Shown in pieces: positions 42,212 through 51,280 of a stretch of DNA of 64,000 bases (position 1 is the stretch's first letter; each line of letters opens with the position of its first letter). Under the pieces are notes generated by a model, which saw only the letters and a list, made by a program, of their open reading frames with translations, did no database searches and had not been told where the DNA came from. The DNA comes from Clostridiales bacterium (GTDB lineage Bacteria > Bacillota > Clostridia > Saccharofermentanales > Saccharofermentanaceae). The DNA is taken from NCBI GenBank assembly GCA_017961235.1, contig JAGCXQ010000011.1, positions 1 through 64,000 of the forward strand. The letters run 5' to 3'. The translations under genes and the position numbers were made by a program.

Positions 42212-43330
42212 TCAGTTTTCACGAATGAGTGCGCCGCACGCATTCACGTAATCACTAAGCTGGAAGTCCTTCGGGCCCTGAACAGTATTCAGAGAACCAA
42301 GAATTTCAACCTGTGTGCCTAACTGGCGAGCCAGTTCTTTGTCCATCTTTCTGTATCTTGCACCGGATCCGTAGAGGAAGCATGTGCTGATCGCATCAAG
42401 ATGATATTTCGAGATAGAGAACTGAGCTGTTCTGGAGATAGCATCTGTAAGGCTCTTGAAGTAAGCCGATACAGCACTATTCAGAGAAGGCTCGTCCTTA
42501 ACGGTCTCGTGCCATACATCGATGTCGGCAACATCTACTGTAGAGATGCCTTCACCCTTTACAACCTGCAGACGGCGGGTAAGGATGGAAGACTTGTTAG
42601 CGGAGTTGCCCTGAACTTTCTTAACAGTCTCAGCAACCTGACGGACATTGGAGTGACCGAACTGCAGACGACGTGTAAGTACCGGGAATCCCTTATCAAG
42701 AACAGTAATGTTTGTTGTCTTCGAAGAAAGTTCGATGAGAAGAAGTGTGTTTGAATTGATGTTTGTTGTTCCGTTGATCGTTCCGGACTTGAAGAGCTTT
42801 CTGATCGCATTCGGATTAACATCGAGTGCAACCGGTACAAGCTGACTGGTCTTCATCAGTTCACGGAAGTCATTGGCAACATCCTTCGGGATCGCTGTTG
42901 CACGAACCTTGTACTTCTGCTGCTTAGACTCTTCGTCGAGTACTTTATCATAAATAATGTATTCTACGATCATGTCACGATTGTTGGTGCCCTGACCTAA
43001 GATCTCATAGCGAACCATGTCGCGAAGCTGATCGCCTTTAACTGCCGGGAGTTCAAGATCTCTTGTGTGAAGATAACTACCCTCAACTGTTAAAATCGCA
43101 CGCTTGTCCTGAATATTGCTCTTTGCAAGCGCATTCTTCAACGCCATTACCACACCAAACTGGTCTGCGATAACGCCGTCTGCAATTGTATCGGACTCAA
43201 GCGGAATAAGACCGAACTTATCGACCGATACAACACCGGTCTTGCGGTTGTATCCACCGAGTACCATTTTCATGTTTGAGCTGGAGACGTCAATAGATAT
43301 CTCTCTGCTGGTTCCAGTTCCAAAAGCCAT
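42212..43330 (-). CDS. pilM: PilM, actin-like pilus assembly ATPase
   Basis: 372 residues of the PilM/FtsA-like actin fold: phosphate-1 block EISIDVSSSNMKMVL, ELPAVKGDQLRDMVRYEI, the AIPKDVAND block, phosphate-2 block LLLIELSSKTTNITVLD, and a C-terminal GSGARYRKMDKELA adenosine-type motif. Cytoplasmic; binds the PilN tail and positions the motor. 24 nt after pilC. Confidence 0.9.
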   Translation of the reverse strand: MAFGTGTSREISIDVSSSNMKMVLGGYNRKTGVVSVDKFGLIPLESDTIADGVIADQFGVVMALKNALAKSNIQDKRAILTVEGSYLHTRDLELPAVKGDQLRDMVRYEILGQGTNNRDMIVEYIIYDKVLDEESKQQKYKVRATAIPKDVANDFRELMKTSQLVPVALDVNPNAIRKLFKSGTINGTTNINSNTLLLIELSSKTTNITVLDKGFPVLTRRLQFGHSNVRQVAETVKKVQGNSANKSSILTRRLQVVKGEGISTVDVADIDVWHETVKDEPSLNSAVSAYFKSLTDAISRTAQFSISKYHLDAISTCFLYGSGARYRKMDKELARQLGTQVEILGSLNTVQGPKDFQLSDYVNACGALIREN

Positions 43331-43354
43331 AATTAATCTCCTTTCGAGTTATCA

Positions 43355-44563
43355 TCACATAATGTTCTTTGTCATGGTGAGTACCGGCAGACCGCAGGCA
43401 CCAACGATGATAAGAACGACAAACGCCATGATTACGATCATGATCGGCTCCATAGCAGCGGTCATCTTTGCAGTTGCTGCATCAGCCTCATCTTCGAAGA
43501 AGTCAGCAGCTTTGTCCAGAATGCTGTCCAAAGTACCGGATTCTTCACCGATAGCTGTCATAGCGTAAATCATTGGAGGGAACTCCTTGATTCCACGAAT
43601 AGATCTGGAAACAGAAGAACCTTTACGGATCTCGTTTCTGGAATCATAAAGCTGAGCTTCCAGATACTTGTTTCCAAGAGTATGGCTGGTGATCTCCATG
43701 GAATCCAGAACGCTGATACCGCTTCGGAGAAGCGTGGACATCGTTCTTGTGAATCGAGCGGCAGCGGTAGCTTTCTGAGCTTTGCCGACAATCGGAACAC
43801 GGAGCTTAAACTTAGCCCAGGCCATGGATCCTTTCTCGGAGTGTTTCCAGATACGGAATCCAACGACGAGAGCGAGGATACCACCGATATACAGATACCA
43901 GAAATCGACGATACTGTCGGAGAAGGCCATAACGGCTTTCGTAAGTCCCGGCAGGTCACCGCCCAACTCATTAAGAGTTACGGCGAATCTCGGAACAACG
44001 AGGGTCATCAATCCGACGGTGATACCGAAGGTAACGACCGCGAGGATGATAGGATAAACAAGTGCAGCACCGACTTTGTTTTTGAGTTTCTGCTCTTTCT
44101 CAAAGTGGGAAGCCAGACGACTCATAACTTCGTCCAAACGACCGGACTCTTCACCTGCGGAAATCATGGATACCATGATCGTAGGGAGAGCTTTGGATTG
44201 TTCACGAAAAGCTTCAGACAATGTTTTACCAGCCTGAATGGATTCATAAACAGAACCGATGACCGTTTTAGCTTTCTTACTTTCCAGCTGCTGATAGAGC
44301 ATATCCAGAGAACGGATAACCGTGATACCGGCACTCAAAAGAGAAGAAAGCTGACGTGTAATGATCATGAGGTCCTTAGTCTTTAACTTCGGACTTCCGA
44401 CATTCATGTTAAGGATACTGGCGCCAGTGTCTTGCTCAAGTGAAGCAATGAAACGACCGTCCGCACGGAGCATCTTTGAAGCATCTGCGATAGTTGCGGC
44501 TTCAATAACGCCTTTGCTGGAGCGACCCGCTGCATCAACTACTTCATATTTGAAATTTGGCAT
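43355..44563 (-). CDS. pilC: PilC, inner-membrane platform protein
   Basis: 402 residues with two type II secretion F domains: LSSLLSAGITVIRSLDML...ISAGEESGRLDEVM and its repeat LLRSGISVLDSME...AIGEESGTLDSILD. Three membrane helices (about 170-192, 220-240, 372-394). Standard length and motifs. The platform turned by PilB and PilT during extension and retraction. An N-terminal LKTKDL block is typical. Confidence 0.93.
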   Translation of the reverse strand: MPNFKYEVVDAAGRSSKGVIEAATIADASKMLRADGRFIASLEQDTGASILNMNVGSPKLKTKDLMIITRQLSSLLSAGITVIRSLDMLYQQLESKKAKTVIGSVYESIQAGKTLSEAFREQSKALPTIMVSMISAGEESGRLDEVMSRLASHFEKEQKLKNKVGAALVYPIILAVVTFGITVGLMTLVVPRFAVTLNELGGDLPGLTKAVMAFSDSIVDFWYLYIGGILALVVGFRIWKHSEKGSMAWAKFKLRVPIVGKAQKATAAARFTRTMSTLLRSGISVLDSMEITSHTLGNKYLEAQLYDSRNEIRKGSSVSRSIRGIKEFPPMIYAMTAIGEESGTLDSILDKAADFFEDEADAATAKMTAAMEPIMIVIMAFVVLIIVGACGLPVLTMTKNIM

Positions 44564-44590
44564 GAAGCAAACCTCCTTCTTTCTTTTTTA

Positions 44591-45712
44591 TCAAAATTCA
44601 AGAGAACTAAACAGACCACTTGAAACGGAGTTCGCTGTACCGGCAGCAGCCAGATAACGACGATACTCGTCAGGATCCTTACAGCGTGCGATCGCTGTTT
44701 CGCGGGTAATAAGACCTTTCTTAGTGAGCTCTGCAAGATAGTAGTCAAGAGAGCACATACCAAGTTTGAGGTTGGTAGCGATCGTATTGTCGATCTGATA
44801 GGTCTTTCCTTCACGAATGAGGTTTCTTACAGCATCATTCGCAATGAGGATCTCAAATGCAGCGACACGTCCGGAACCGTCTGCTCGCGGAAGGAGTGTC
44901 TGAGAAATAACAGCAACCAGAACGGTACCGAGCTGAACACGGATCTGATCCTGCTGATGTGGAGGGAATACGTCGATGATACGGTTGATCGTGTCTGCAG
45001 CACCACTGGTGTGAAGGGTGGACATAACAAGGTGACCGGTCTCAGAAGCGGTGATCGCGGTACTGATAGTATCGAGGTCACGCATCTCACCGACCATGAT
45101 AACATCCGGGTCTTCACGGAGTGCAGCACGAAGAGCATTAGCAAACGAAAGAGTATCTTCGTGAACTTCACGCTGGTTGATCATAGACTCACCGTGACGG
45201 TGCAGGTACTCGATCGGCTCTTCCAGTGTGAGTACGTGACAACGGCGGTTCTGGTTGATGTGACCAACCATGGCAGCCAGTGTTGTAGACTTACCGGAAC
45301 CCGTAGGACCGGTAACGAGGATCAATCCACGCGGCTTGAGTGCAAGGTCCTTGAACAGCTCAGGAAGACCAAGACGCTCGCAGGAAGGGATCTCCGTTGT
45401 AATTGTACGAGCAGCCAGTGTATAACTTCCGCGCTGCTTAAATACGTTGCAACGGAAACGGCTGTAATCCTTAACGACGTATGAGAAGTCGATCTCACCA
45501 CGCTCGTTGAGGTACTGCTGTCTCGATTTATCCAACATGGACTTACACAGATACTCGGTATCACTCTGTGTGAGGATGTTGGAATTAAGGGGCATGAGTT
45601 CACCGTGTACGCGGATCATCGGCGGGAGACCGACGGTGATGTGCGTATCGGACGCCTGGCGGCGAACAGCCTCTGTGAGAATGGCATCCATACTTAATGT
45701 AAATTCTTCCAC
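44591..45712 (-). CDS. pilT: PilT, retraction ATPase
   Basis: 373 residues. Walker A GPTGSGKST (135-143), Asp box (EEPIEY), Walker B DPDVIMVGEMRD, His box GHLVMSTLHTSGA, and the PilT C-terminal signature AVRNLIREGK. A short N-terminal PAS-like half (SDTHITVGLPPMIRVHG) is normal. Presence of PilT indicates retractile pili, so twitching or DNA uptake is possible. 12 nt after pilB. Confidence 0.93.
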   Translation of the reverse strand: MEEFTLSMDAILTEAVRRQASDTHITVGLPPMIRVHGELMPLNSNILTQSDTEYLCKSMLDKSRQQYLNERGEIDFSYVVKDYSRFRCNVFKQRGSYTLAARTITTEIPSCERLGLPELFKDLALKPRGLILVTGPTGSGKSTTLAAMVGHINQNRRCHVLTLEEPIEYLHRHGESMINQREVHEDTLSFANALRAALREDPDVIMVGEMRDLDTISTAITASETGHLVMSTLHTSGAADTINRIIDVFPPHQQDQIRVQLGTVLVAVISQTLLPRADGSGRVAAFEILIANDAVRNLIREGKTYQIDNTIATNLKLGMCSLDYYLAELTKKGLITRETAIARCKDPDEYRRYLAAAGTANSVSSGLFSSLEF

Positions 45713-45724
45713 TTTCTTTCCTCC

Positions 45725-47413
45725 TTAACCGTCAATGGAATATGTTACTTTACTCATTTCCTGCACAGTAGTGATACCCTCCAAAACTAACTGTGCGGCT
45801 GAGTCTGCAAGCATTAATGTACCCTCGGAGATCGCAAGAGCACGCATCTCGTCTTCACCTGCGCGGCGCTCGAGCAGTGCTCTCATGGCTTTTGTCATGA
45901 TAACGACCTCATGGATAGCGATACGGCCTTTATAGCCTTTTTCATTACATTCGGAACAACCGGCGCCACGATAGAGCTTCTGTCCGGGTTTGAGCTTGAG
46001 AAGCTCGACCTCATCCGGACCCGGCGTGTATTCTTCACGGCAGTTGGTGCAGATACGGCGAACGAGACGCTGAGCAACAACTCCGATAAGAGCAGTGGAA
46101 ACCATGAACGGCTCAATGCCCATATCGATCAAACGGTTGATAGAAGAAACGGCATCGTTGGTATGGATAGTACTGAAAACCAAGTGACCGGTGATAGCAG
46201 CTCGCATGGCGATCTCGGCAGTCTCACCGTCACGGATCTCACCGACGAGGATGATATCCGGGTCCTGACGGAGGATAGAACGGAGGCCGCTGGCGAATGT
46301 CATACCGGCTTTGGCGTTAACCTGTACCTGATTCAGACCCGGGATCTGGATTTCTACCGGGTCCTCAACGGTAACGATGTTCGTTTCCGGAGTGTTCTTC
46401 TCAGACAGAAGAGTGTAGAGCGTGGTTGTTTTACCGGAACCGGTAGGACCGGAGATAAGACATACGCCCTGAGGAACTTTGACGATCCTGTCGATCATCT
46501 CGTTGTTGTGTTCACTGATACCGAGATACTTACGGTTCAGGTTAGCGTCGTTCTTCGCCAGAATACGGATAACGGTTTTCTCACCGTGTACAGTTGGGAG
46601 GACAGATACACGCATGTCAACCGGTTTGCCGTTGATTATGGTCTGAACACGACCGTCCTGAGGAATACGTTTCTCGGCGATGTTCATGCCGGAAAGAATC
46701 TTAATACGTGTGATGATAGCGTCCTTAGCAGCGGCAGGGTTGCTCATGATCTCCTGAAGGACACCATCGATACGGATACGGACTCGAACACGATCTTCCA
46801 TCGGTTCGATGTGAATATCGGAAGAGTTAGCACGGATAGCGAACTCGATCATGGAGTTTACGAGCTTAACTACCGGCGCATTGTTTACTTCATCGGTGAT
46901 CTCGTCTCCGAGCTTCTTCATATCCTCGATGTCGAGGTCAGCTGCCAGGTCATCTGCGGCCTGCTTAGCAACTTCTCTACCATAGTTCATCTTGATAGCG
47001 GCGAGGATCTGCTGCTTCGGAGCAAGAAGTGTAACGATATCGTTTCCTGTGCGGAAACGGAGGTCATCTGTTACGAGAATGTTCAGAGGGTCATAGATAG
47101 CGACAACCAGTTTTCTGTTATTGCTGTCTCCATCAAAAGCAACCGGGATAATGAGGTTTTCTTCGCAGTACTGCTCAGTAACGACTTTTGTCGCTTCTTG
47201 GTCGATATCTACCTGCTGAAGGTCGATAATAGGAAGATCATACTGCTGCGAAATAGCTCGAAGAATATCAAGCTCAGTTAAAAGCCCTTTCTCTACTATG
47301 ATTTCACCAAGACGTTTTTTCTTAGTGTCAGCACGCTGGGCTTCCAGCGCCTCCTGAAGCTCTGCCTGAGACAGGAATCCACTGTCGATAAGAATATCAC
47401 CTAATCGCTTCAT
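45725..47413 (-). CDS. pilB: PilB, extension ATPase
   Basis: 562 residues from the second of two consecutive ATGs (47413), which is better spaced from GGGAGG than the first (47416). MshEN/T2SSE N-terminal domain (LGDILIDSGFLSQAELQEAL and LGEIIVEKGLLTELD), Walker A GPTGSGKTT, Walker B DPDIILVGEIRDGET, His box GHLVFSTIHTNDA, and a zinc site with CTNC and CSECN. MshEN domains often bind c-di-GMP, so PilB itself may be a regulatory input. First gene of the six-gene minus-strand unit. Confidence 0.93.
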   Translation of the reverse strand: MKRLGDILIDSGFLSQAELQEALEAQRADTKKKRLGEIIVEKGLLTELDILRAISQQYDLPIIDLQQVDIDQEATKVVTEQYCEENLIIPVAFDGDSNNRKLVVAIYDPLNILVTDDLRFRTGNDIVTLLAPKQQILAAIKMNYGREVAKQAADDLAADLDIEDMKKLGDEITDEVNNAPVVKLVNSMIEFAIRANSSDIHIEPMEDRVRVRIRIDGVLQEIMSNPAAAKDAIITRIKILSGMNIAEKRIPQDGRVQTIINGKPVDMRVSVLPTVHGEKTVIRILAKNDANLNRKYLGISEHNNEMIDRIVKVPQGVCLISGPTGSGKTTTLYTLLSEKNTPETNIVTVEDPVEIQIPGLNQVQVNAKAGMTFASGLRSILRQDPDIILVGEIRDGETAEIAMRAAITGHLVFSTIHTNDAVSSINRLIDMGIEPFMVSTALIGVVAQRLVRRICTNCREEYTPGPDEVELLKLKPGQKLYRGAGCSECNEKGYKGRIAIHEVVIMTKAMRALLERRAGEDEMRALAISEGTLMLADSAAQLVLEGITTVQEMSKVTYSIDG

Positions 47414-47794
47414 CATACCCTCCCAAATTGATGTACGTTAGTTTGTACGGGAAAAAGCACCCTCCCGCAGGGTTATGTCGATAATAGTAATTTACACCCA
47501 ACCGCTATGGGTTGTATAGTCTTTGGAGATAAACAAAAAATTACAATTTCGCTTGTTTCTCAAGCGAAACTGTTATCATCTTGTAAACCTTTCCCATTTC
47601 GACCCGGTGCAAAACCATCGCCTTTTTCTCAACTAAATATACATGGAAAATGGTCATTTTGCAACATAAATACGCTTTTTTATCTGAAAATATGCAAAAA
47701 AGTTTGATAGAAAACCAATGATTTTGTAACTCGAAATTGCAAAGATTAGGCATTTATATTATTGTTAGGTAGAAAGAAATAGGAGAGTGTATGT
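47414..47794. other. 381-bp divergent intergenic region pilB / prepilin peptidase
   Basis: A/T-rich, must contain both outward promoters; I cannot assign either with confidence. It holds ACCCA/TGGGT (about 47496-47512) and the small hairpin in the pilB leader listed separately. No c-di-GMP riboswitch motif (such as the GCACAGGGCAAACC core) was seen. Confidence 0.5.
47452..47473 (-). terminator. Small terminator-like hairpin in the pilB leader
   Basis: On the minus strand ACCCT-GCGGG-AGGGT followed by GC and TTTTT, about 40 nt before pilB. The 5-bp stem is weak, but hairpin plus T-run in a leader suggests attenuation. Confidence 0.35.
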
Positions 47795-48661
47795 ATGGAT
47801 CCTGATGTAGTATTGGCTATAATGAACATCGTTCTTGCCGGGATGTTCGGAGCTGTAATAGGCAGTTTTACAAATGTTTGTATCTATCGTATTCCGGAAC
47901 ACCGGACGGTCGTGAAAGGCCACTCGATGTGCATGACATGCGGGCATGAACTCGGAGCTCTTGATCTCGTGCCTATTTTCAGCTGGCTGTTCCTGGGCGG
48001 CAAATGCCGGTACTGCAAAACTCCGATCTCCTCAAGATATATCAAGATCGAGAGTCTGACGGCGCTGATGTATATGGTCATGGCGGCGACGCACCTGTCC
48101 ATGTTCCTGGATCCGATGGACGTCGATCCTATGAAGAACATTTTCCCGTTTATCGAGCTTTGCGCACTTTTCATCATGATCAATATCGTGATCGTGGAGA
48201 TGATGATCCAGCACGATACAGGATCCTCCATGTACCGTTTATCTTTAGCGCTCGGTATCGATTTTGCGGTGCAGGTCATTTCCCGTATCCTCGGTGTGGC
48301 GACAGACGAATCCGTTTCCGGAGAACTTTGCGAAAAACTGGCATCGTGGGGAGTGGAGATCCTGGTGGGAGCGGTAATTGCATTTGCCGCAGTTGTTCTG
48401 GCCGTTCTTCTTGCCAACCGTCCCAAGGAACTTAGCAAGTATTTCCATGACAGCAAGTATAGAGCTGTAAGAACATCAGACGTGTTTGCCATAGTACTCG
48501 GAGCTTGCATCGGTATTATTCCTGCTGCGGTAGCCGCGACGGTCTACCTGATCGGAAGGATCATGATCGGAAACAAAAAGAGCGTGAAATATCTCGGCAT
48601 CGTTCTGGCAAGCGGAGCTGCGGTCGGATATTTTGCATATTGTGCTTTTCAAGTGATATAA
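47795..48661 (+). CDS. pilD: Prepilin peptidase (A24) with degenerate second motif
   Basis: 288 residues, AGGAGAG 7 nt before ATG 47795. N-terminal domain with GSFTNVCIYRIPE and a Cys quartet Cys46, Cys49, Cys71, Cys74 (CMTC, CRYC), as in bifunctional PilD enzymes with N-methylation. Several membrane helices follow. The two catalytic aspartates appear kept: Asp141 (MMIQHDTG, where IPD is usual) and Asp229 (RTSDVFAIVLGACIG, where GxGDxKL is usual). The glycines and lysine of the second motif are gone and the spacing is longer than usual by about 20 residues. Needed to process the pilins of the adjacent operon; activity is likely but not certain. Confidence 0.82.
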   Translation: MDPDVVLAIMNIVLAGMFGAVIGSFTNVCIYRIPEHRTVVKGHSMCMTCGHELGALDLVPIFSWLFLGGKCRYCKTPISSRYIKIESLTALMYMVMAATHLSMFLDPMDVDPMKNIFPFIELCALFIMINIVIVEMMIQHDTGSSMYRLSLALGIDFAVQVISRILGVATDESVSGELCEKLASWGVEILVGAVIAFAAVVLAVLLANRPKELSKYFHDSKYRAVRTSDVFAIVLGACIGIIPAAVAATVYLIGRIMIGNKKSVKYLGIVLASGAAVGYFAYCAFQVI

Positions 48662-48662
48662 T
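48633..48662 (+). promoter_or_regulatory. Promoter of the yebC operon
   Basis: TTGCAT (48633-48638), 18 nt, TATAAT (48657-48662) with TGA before it. The -10 overlaps the stop of the prepilin peptidase gene. Confidence 0.6.
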
Positions 48663-48697
48663 ACTCTGTACATTTTTCTAAAGGTGGAGGTTTTCCT

Positions 48698-49423
48698 ATG
48701 TCCGGACATTCCAAGTGGAATAACATTAAGAGAAAGAAAGAAGCATCCGATGCGGCAAAAGGTGCCGTATTTACAAAGGTTGCCAAGGAGATCATGGTTG
48801 CTGTTAAGGCAGGAGGTCCGGATCCGGATAACAACTCAAAGCTTAAAGACGTGATCGCAAAGGCGAAGGCTGCCAACATGCCGAATGACAATATCAACCG
48901 TGCCATCAAGAAGGCGGCGGGTGCCGGCGAAGGCGATGATTATGAAGAGATCGTCTATGAAGGTTACGGTCCGGGCGGAATCGCCATCATGGTAAGAACA
49001 CTGACCAATAACAGAAACCGTACAGCAGCGGATATCCGTCATATTTTCGATAAGTACGACGGTAACATGGGCGTTTCCGGTTCTGTTTCCTTTATGTTCC
49101 AGGACAAAGGAACGATCATGATCGACTCGGAAGAGTTTGAGGATGAGGAACAGGTCATGATGGATGCGCTGGATTGCGGCGCGGAGGACTTCAGCGCAGA
49201 AGAAGGCTACTATGAGATCCTTACTGATCCGGCAGCATATTATGAAGTGAAAGATGCACTGGAAGCAAAGGGCTACACCTTTGTGGACTCCACACTGGGA
49301 CCGGTTCCGCTCAACTGGTCAAAAGTGGAAGATGAAGAAATCGCGTCAAAACTCGAGACTATGCTCGAGAAGTTTGACGAGAACGATGACGTACAGGAAG
49401 TTTTCAATAACTGGGATAATTAA
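48698..49423 (+). CDS. yebC: YebC/PmpR family protein
   Basis: 241 residues, full length. Begins MSGHSKWNNIKRKKEA, the family hallmark, with MPNDNINRAIKKAAG, YEGYGPGGIAIMV and TLTNNRNRTAADIRHIF. YebC proteins were annotated as transcription regulators; recent work links the group to rescue of ribosomes stalled at proline runs. Cytoplasmic. GGTGGAGG precedes the start. First gene of a run ending at rpsT. Confidence 0.95.
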   Translation: MSGHSKWNNIKRKKEASDAAKGAVFTKVAKEIMVAVKAGGPDPDNNSKLKDVIAKAKAANMPNDNINRAIKKAAGAGEGDDYEEIVYEGYGPGGIAIMVRTLTNNRNRTAADIRHIFDKYDGNMGVSGSVSFMFQDKGTIMIDSEEFEDEEQVMMDALDCGAEDFSAEEGYYEILTDPAAYYEVKDALEAKGYTFVDSTLGPVPLNWSKVEDEEIASKLETMLEKFDENDDVQEVFNNWDN

Positions 49424-49441
49424 TTAAGAGGTATAGTAGGG

Positions 49442-50491
49442 ATGGATCTGCCGAAGCAAAAAGGCAAGGAACAGACTGAACACCCGGAAGAGAGGCAGGA
49501 AGCTTCCCGCCGGGGAGTGTTTATACCTGAGCTTCGGGCAACCCTGCGGCGCCTTGAGAAAAACGTCGAGACCCGTGCCACGGCGCGTATCGAGCGCCAG
49601 ATCGAGATCGCAGCAAACGATGAAAAAGAGATGAGGGAGATCCTCTCCACCATCGCGGTAGTTGCCTTTGTCGGTTCGTCCGGCACAGGCAAGAGCACCC
49701 GTGCGATCCGTGTTGCCAAGCAGAATAATATCAAGTACATCATCGATGACGGTCTTCTGATCAACGGAAGCCGTATCGTCGCCGGAAACTCCGCGAAGAA
49801 GGCTGCAACGAAACTTGAGTCCGTGCGGCAGGCGCTTTTCGAGGATCCGAGCCGTTCTTCCATCATGCGAAAAGCACTGGCGGAGAACCTGCCATCTACA
49901 CTCATGATCCTTGGCACTTCCGATGCCATGCTCGAAAAGATCTGTAATAATCTCTGGCTCAATCAGCCGGCGATGCTGATCCGTATCGAGGATGTAAGCA
50001 CGGAGGAAGAGATCGCTTCCGCTAAGAATACACGTCTTCGTGAAGGTATGCATACGATCCCGGTACCAAGCATGGAGATCAAACACGAGTTCTCCGGATA
50101 TTTTTCCGACCCGCTCAACCGTCTGCGTAGAAGATGGGATAGAGAAAGAGGACTTCAGCCGGTCGTACCGGAGACGGAGAGAACGGTCGTACGTCCGACG
50201 TTTTCGAGTTTGGGAAGCTATTCCATCTCGGACGATGCGCTGCTTGACCTGGTAAGGATCATCCTGCGGAAGGTCCCGGGCGTACACGATGTCGTCGGTT
50301 TCAATTCGGAAAAACGTGTATATGGTGTCGTCTTAAGTATTGACCTTGAACTGTATTACGGATTTAACGCCCAGGAGGTGCTCTATAATGCGCAGCAGCG
50401 CCTGGGAAGATATATCGAGGAATATTCCTCGATCAATATGGTCGCGGTAGATGTCCGCGCCAAGCGCCTGATCCATGAAGATCCGGCCTGA
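49442..50491 (+). CDS. P-loop NTPase fused to an Asp23/Gls24-like domain
   Basis: 349 residues. A basic, Glu-rich N terminus with a possible coiled coil (LRRLEKNVETRATARIE), then a P-loop domain with Walker A GSSGTGKST (about 77-85) and IDDGLLI shortly after, MILGTSDAMLEKI, and a C-terminal segment (SISDDALLDLVRIILRKV...YGVVLSIDLELYYG) resembling Asp23/Gls24 envelope-stress proteins. Substrate unknown; the early IDDG motif resembles small kinases that read out a nucleotide or protein. Starts 19 nt after yebC. Confidence 0.6.
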   Translation: MDLPKQKGKEQTEHPEERQEASRRGVFIPELRATLRRLEKNVETRATARIERQIEIAANDEKEMREILSTIAVVAFVGSSGTGKSTRAIRVAKQNNIKYIIDDGLLINGSRIVAGNSAKKAATKLESVRQALFEDPSRSSIMRKALAENLPSTLMILGTSDAMLEKICNNLWLNQPAMLIRIEDVSTEEEIASAKNTRLREGMHTIPVPSMEIKHEFSGYFSDPLNRLRRRWDRERGLQPVVPETERTVVRPTFSSLGSYSISDDALLDLVRIILRKVPGVHDVVGFNSEKRVYGVVLSIDLELYYGFNAQEVLYNAQQRLGRYIEEYSSINMVAVDVRAKRLIHEDPA

Positions 50492-50512
50492 TATCCTCGG
50501 GAGGTTTTTCTT

Positions 50513-51280
50513 ATGAAAGTTGAAAAGATCTATACCATTCCGGTAAACGATGCCTATTCCTCATCCTGCGCCTGCCCGCTCTGCGCGCTGAAGGCAAAGG
50601 TGGAGGCGGACTCTCTGGATTACTATCTCGGGCCGTCGCTGATGGAGCCGGACAACCGTGTGCTCACAAATGAGCAGGGATTCTGCGGAGATCATCTCAA
50701 TAAAATGTTCGGCCGTGAGATCAACCGTCTTGGTATGGGACTCATGCTCCATACGCATATCCAGGATGTAAAAAAATCCACTGACCCGCTGTGGGAGAAG
50801 GCGGCGCCGGCAAAGCGCACGCTCCTTTCCGGAAAAGATGCAGAGTATAAGAAGCGCCTGACCGCGCTGGCAGATAAGATCGATTCCAGACTGGAATCCT
50901 GCATCATCTGCGATAAGATCAATACCACCATGAAGCGCTACATGGAGGTTATCATGTGGCTGTACTTCGAGGATGCATCGTTCCGCGAGACGTTTGCGAC
51001 GAAGACCTATCACTGTCTGCCGCATGTGTCGATGCTTCTTCGTGCGGCGGCGGAAGAACTGAACCAGAATCAGGCATCTGAGTTTGTCGAAGCGCTGGCG
51101 AAGACACATAACAGCGGACTGGACGAACTGATCAAGGATGTCGAGTGGTTCACACTGAAGTTTGATTACAGAAACAAAGAAAAGCCATGGGGGAACAGTA
51201 AGGATGCTGTCCCGAGAGCGATCGCCATGCTGGGCGGAGAATCGGCAGACGCACCTTCTGCGAAGGAAGGTGAAAAATAA
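50513..51280 (+). CDS. DUF6062-like cysteine-rich protein
   Basis: 255 residues, cytoplasmic. Paired Cys/His motifs: CACPLCALK near residue 20, FCGDHLNKM near 58, CIICDKI near 128 and YHCLPHVSM near 170. The spacing suggests one or two metal-binding sites (zinc or iron-sulfur). I believe it belongs to DUF6062, a clostridial family without known function; the assignment is from memory of the motif pattern. GGGAGG precedes the start; TAATG overlap couples it to the DsrE-like gene. Confidence 0.55.
   Translation: MKVEKIYTIPVNDAYSSSCACPLCALKAKVEADSLDYYLGPSLMEPDNRVLTNEQGFCGDHLNKMFGREINRLGMGLMLHTHIQDVKKSTDPLWEKAAPAKRTLLSGKDAEYKKRLTALADKIDSRLESCIICDKINTTMKRYMEVIMWLYFEDASFRETFATKTYHCLPHVSMLLRAAAEELNQNQASEFVEALAKTHNSGLDELIKDVEWFTLKFDYRNKEKPWGNSKDAVPRAIAMLGGESADAPSAKEGEK

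Noticed and set aside
45911..47281. 456-codon plus-strand frame opposite pilB
   Set aside because: pilB is complete and conserved on the other strand; the plus frame has no start signal or recognisable domain.
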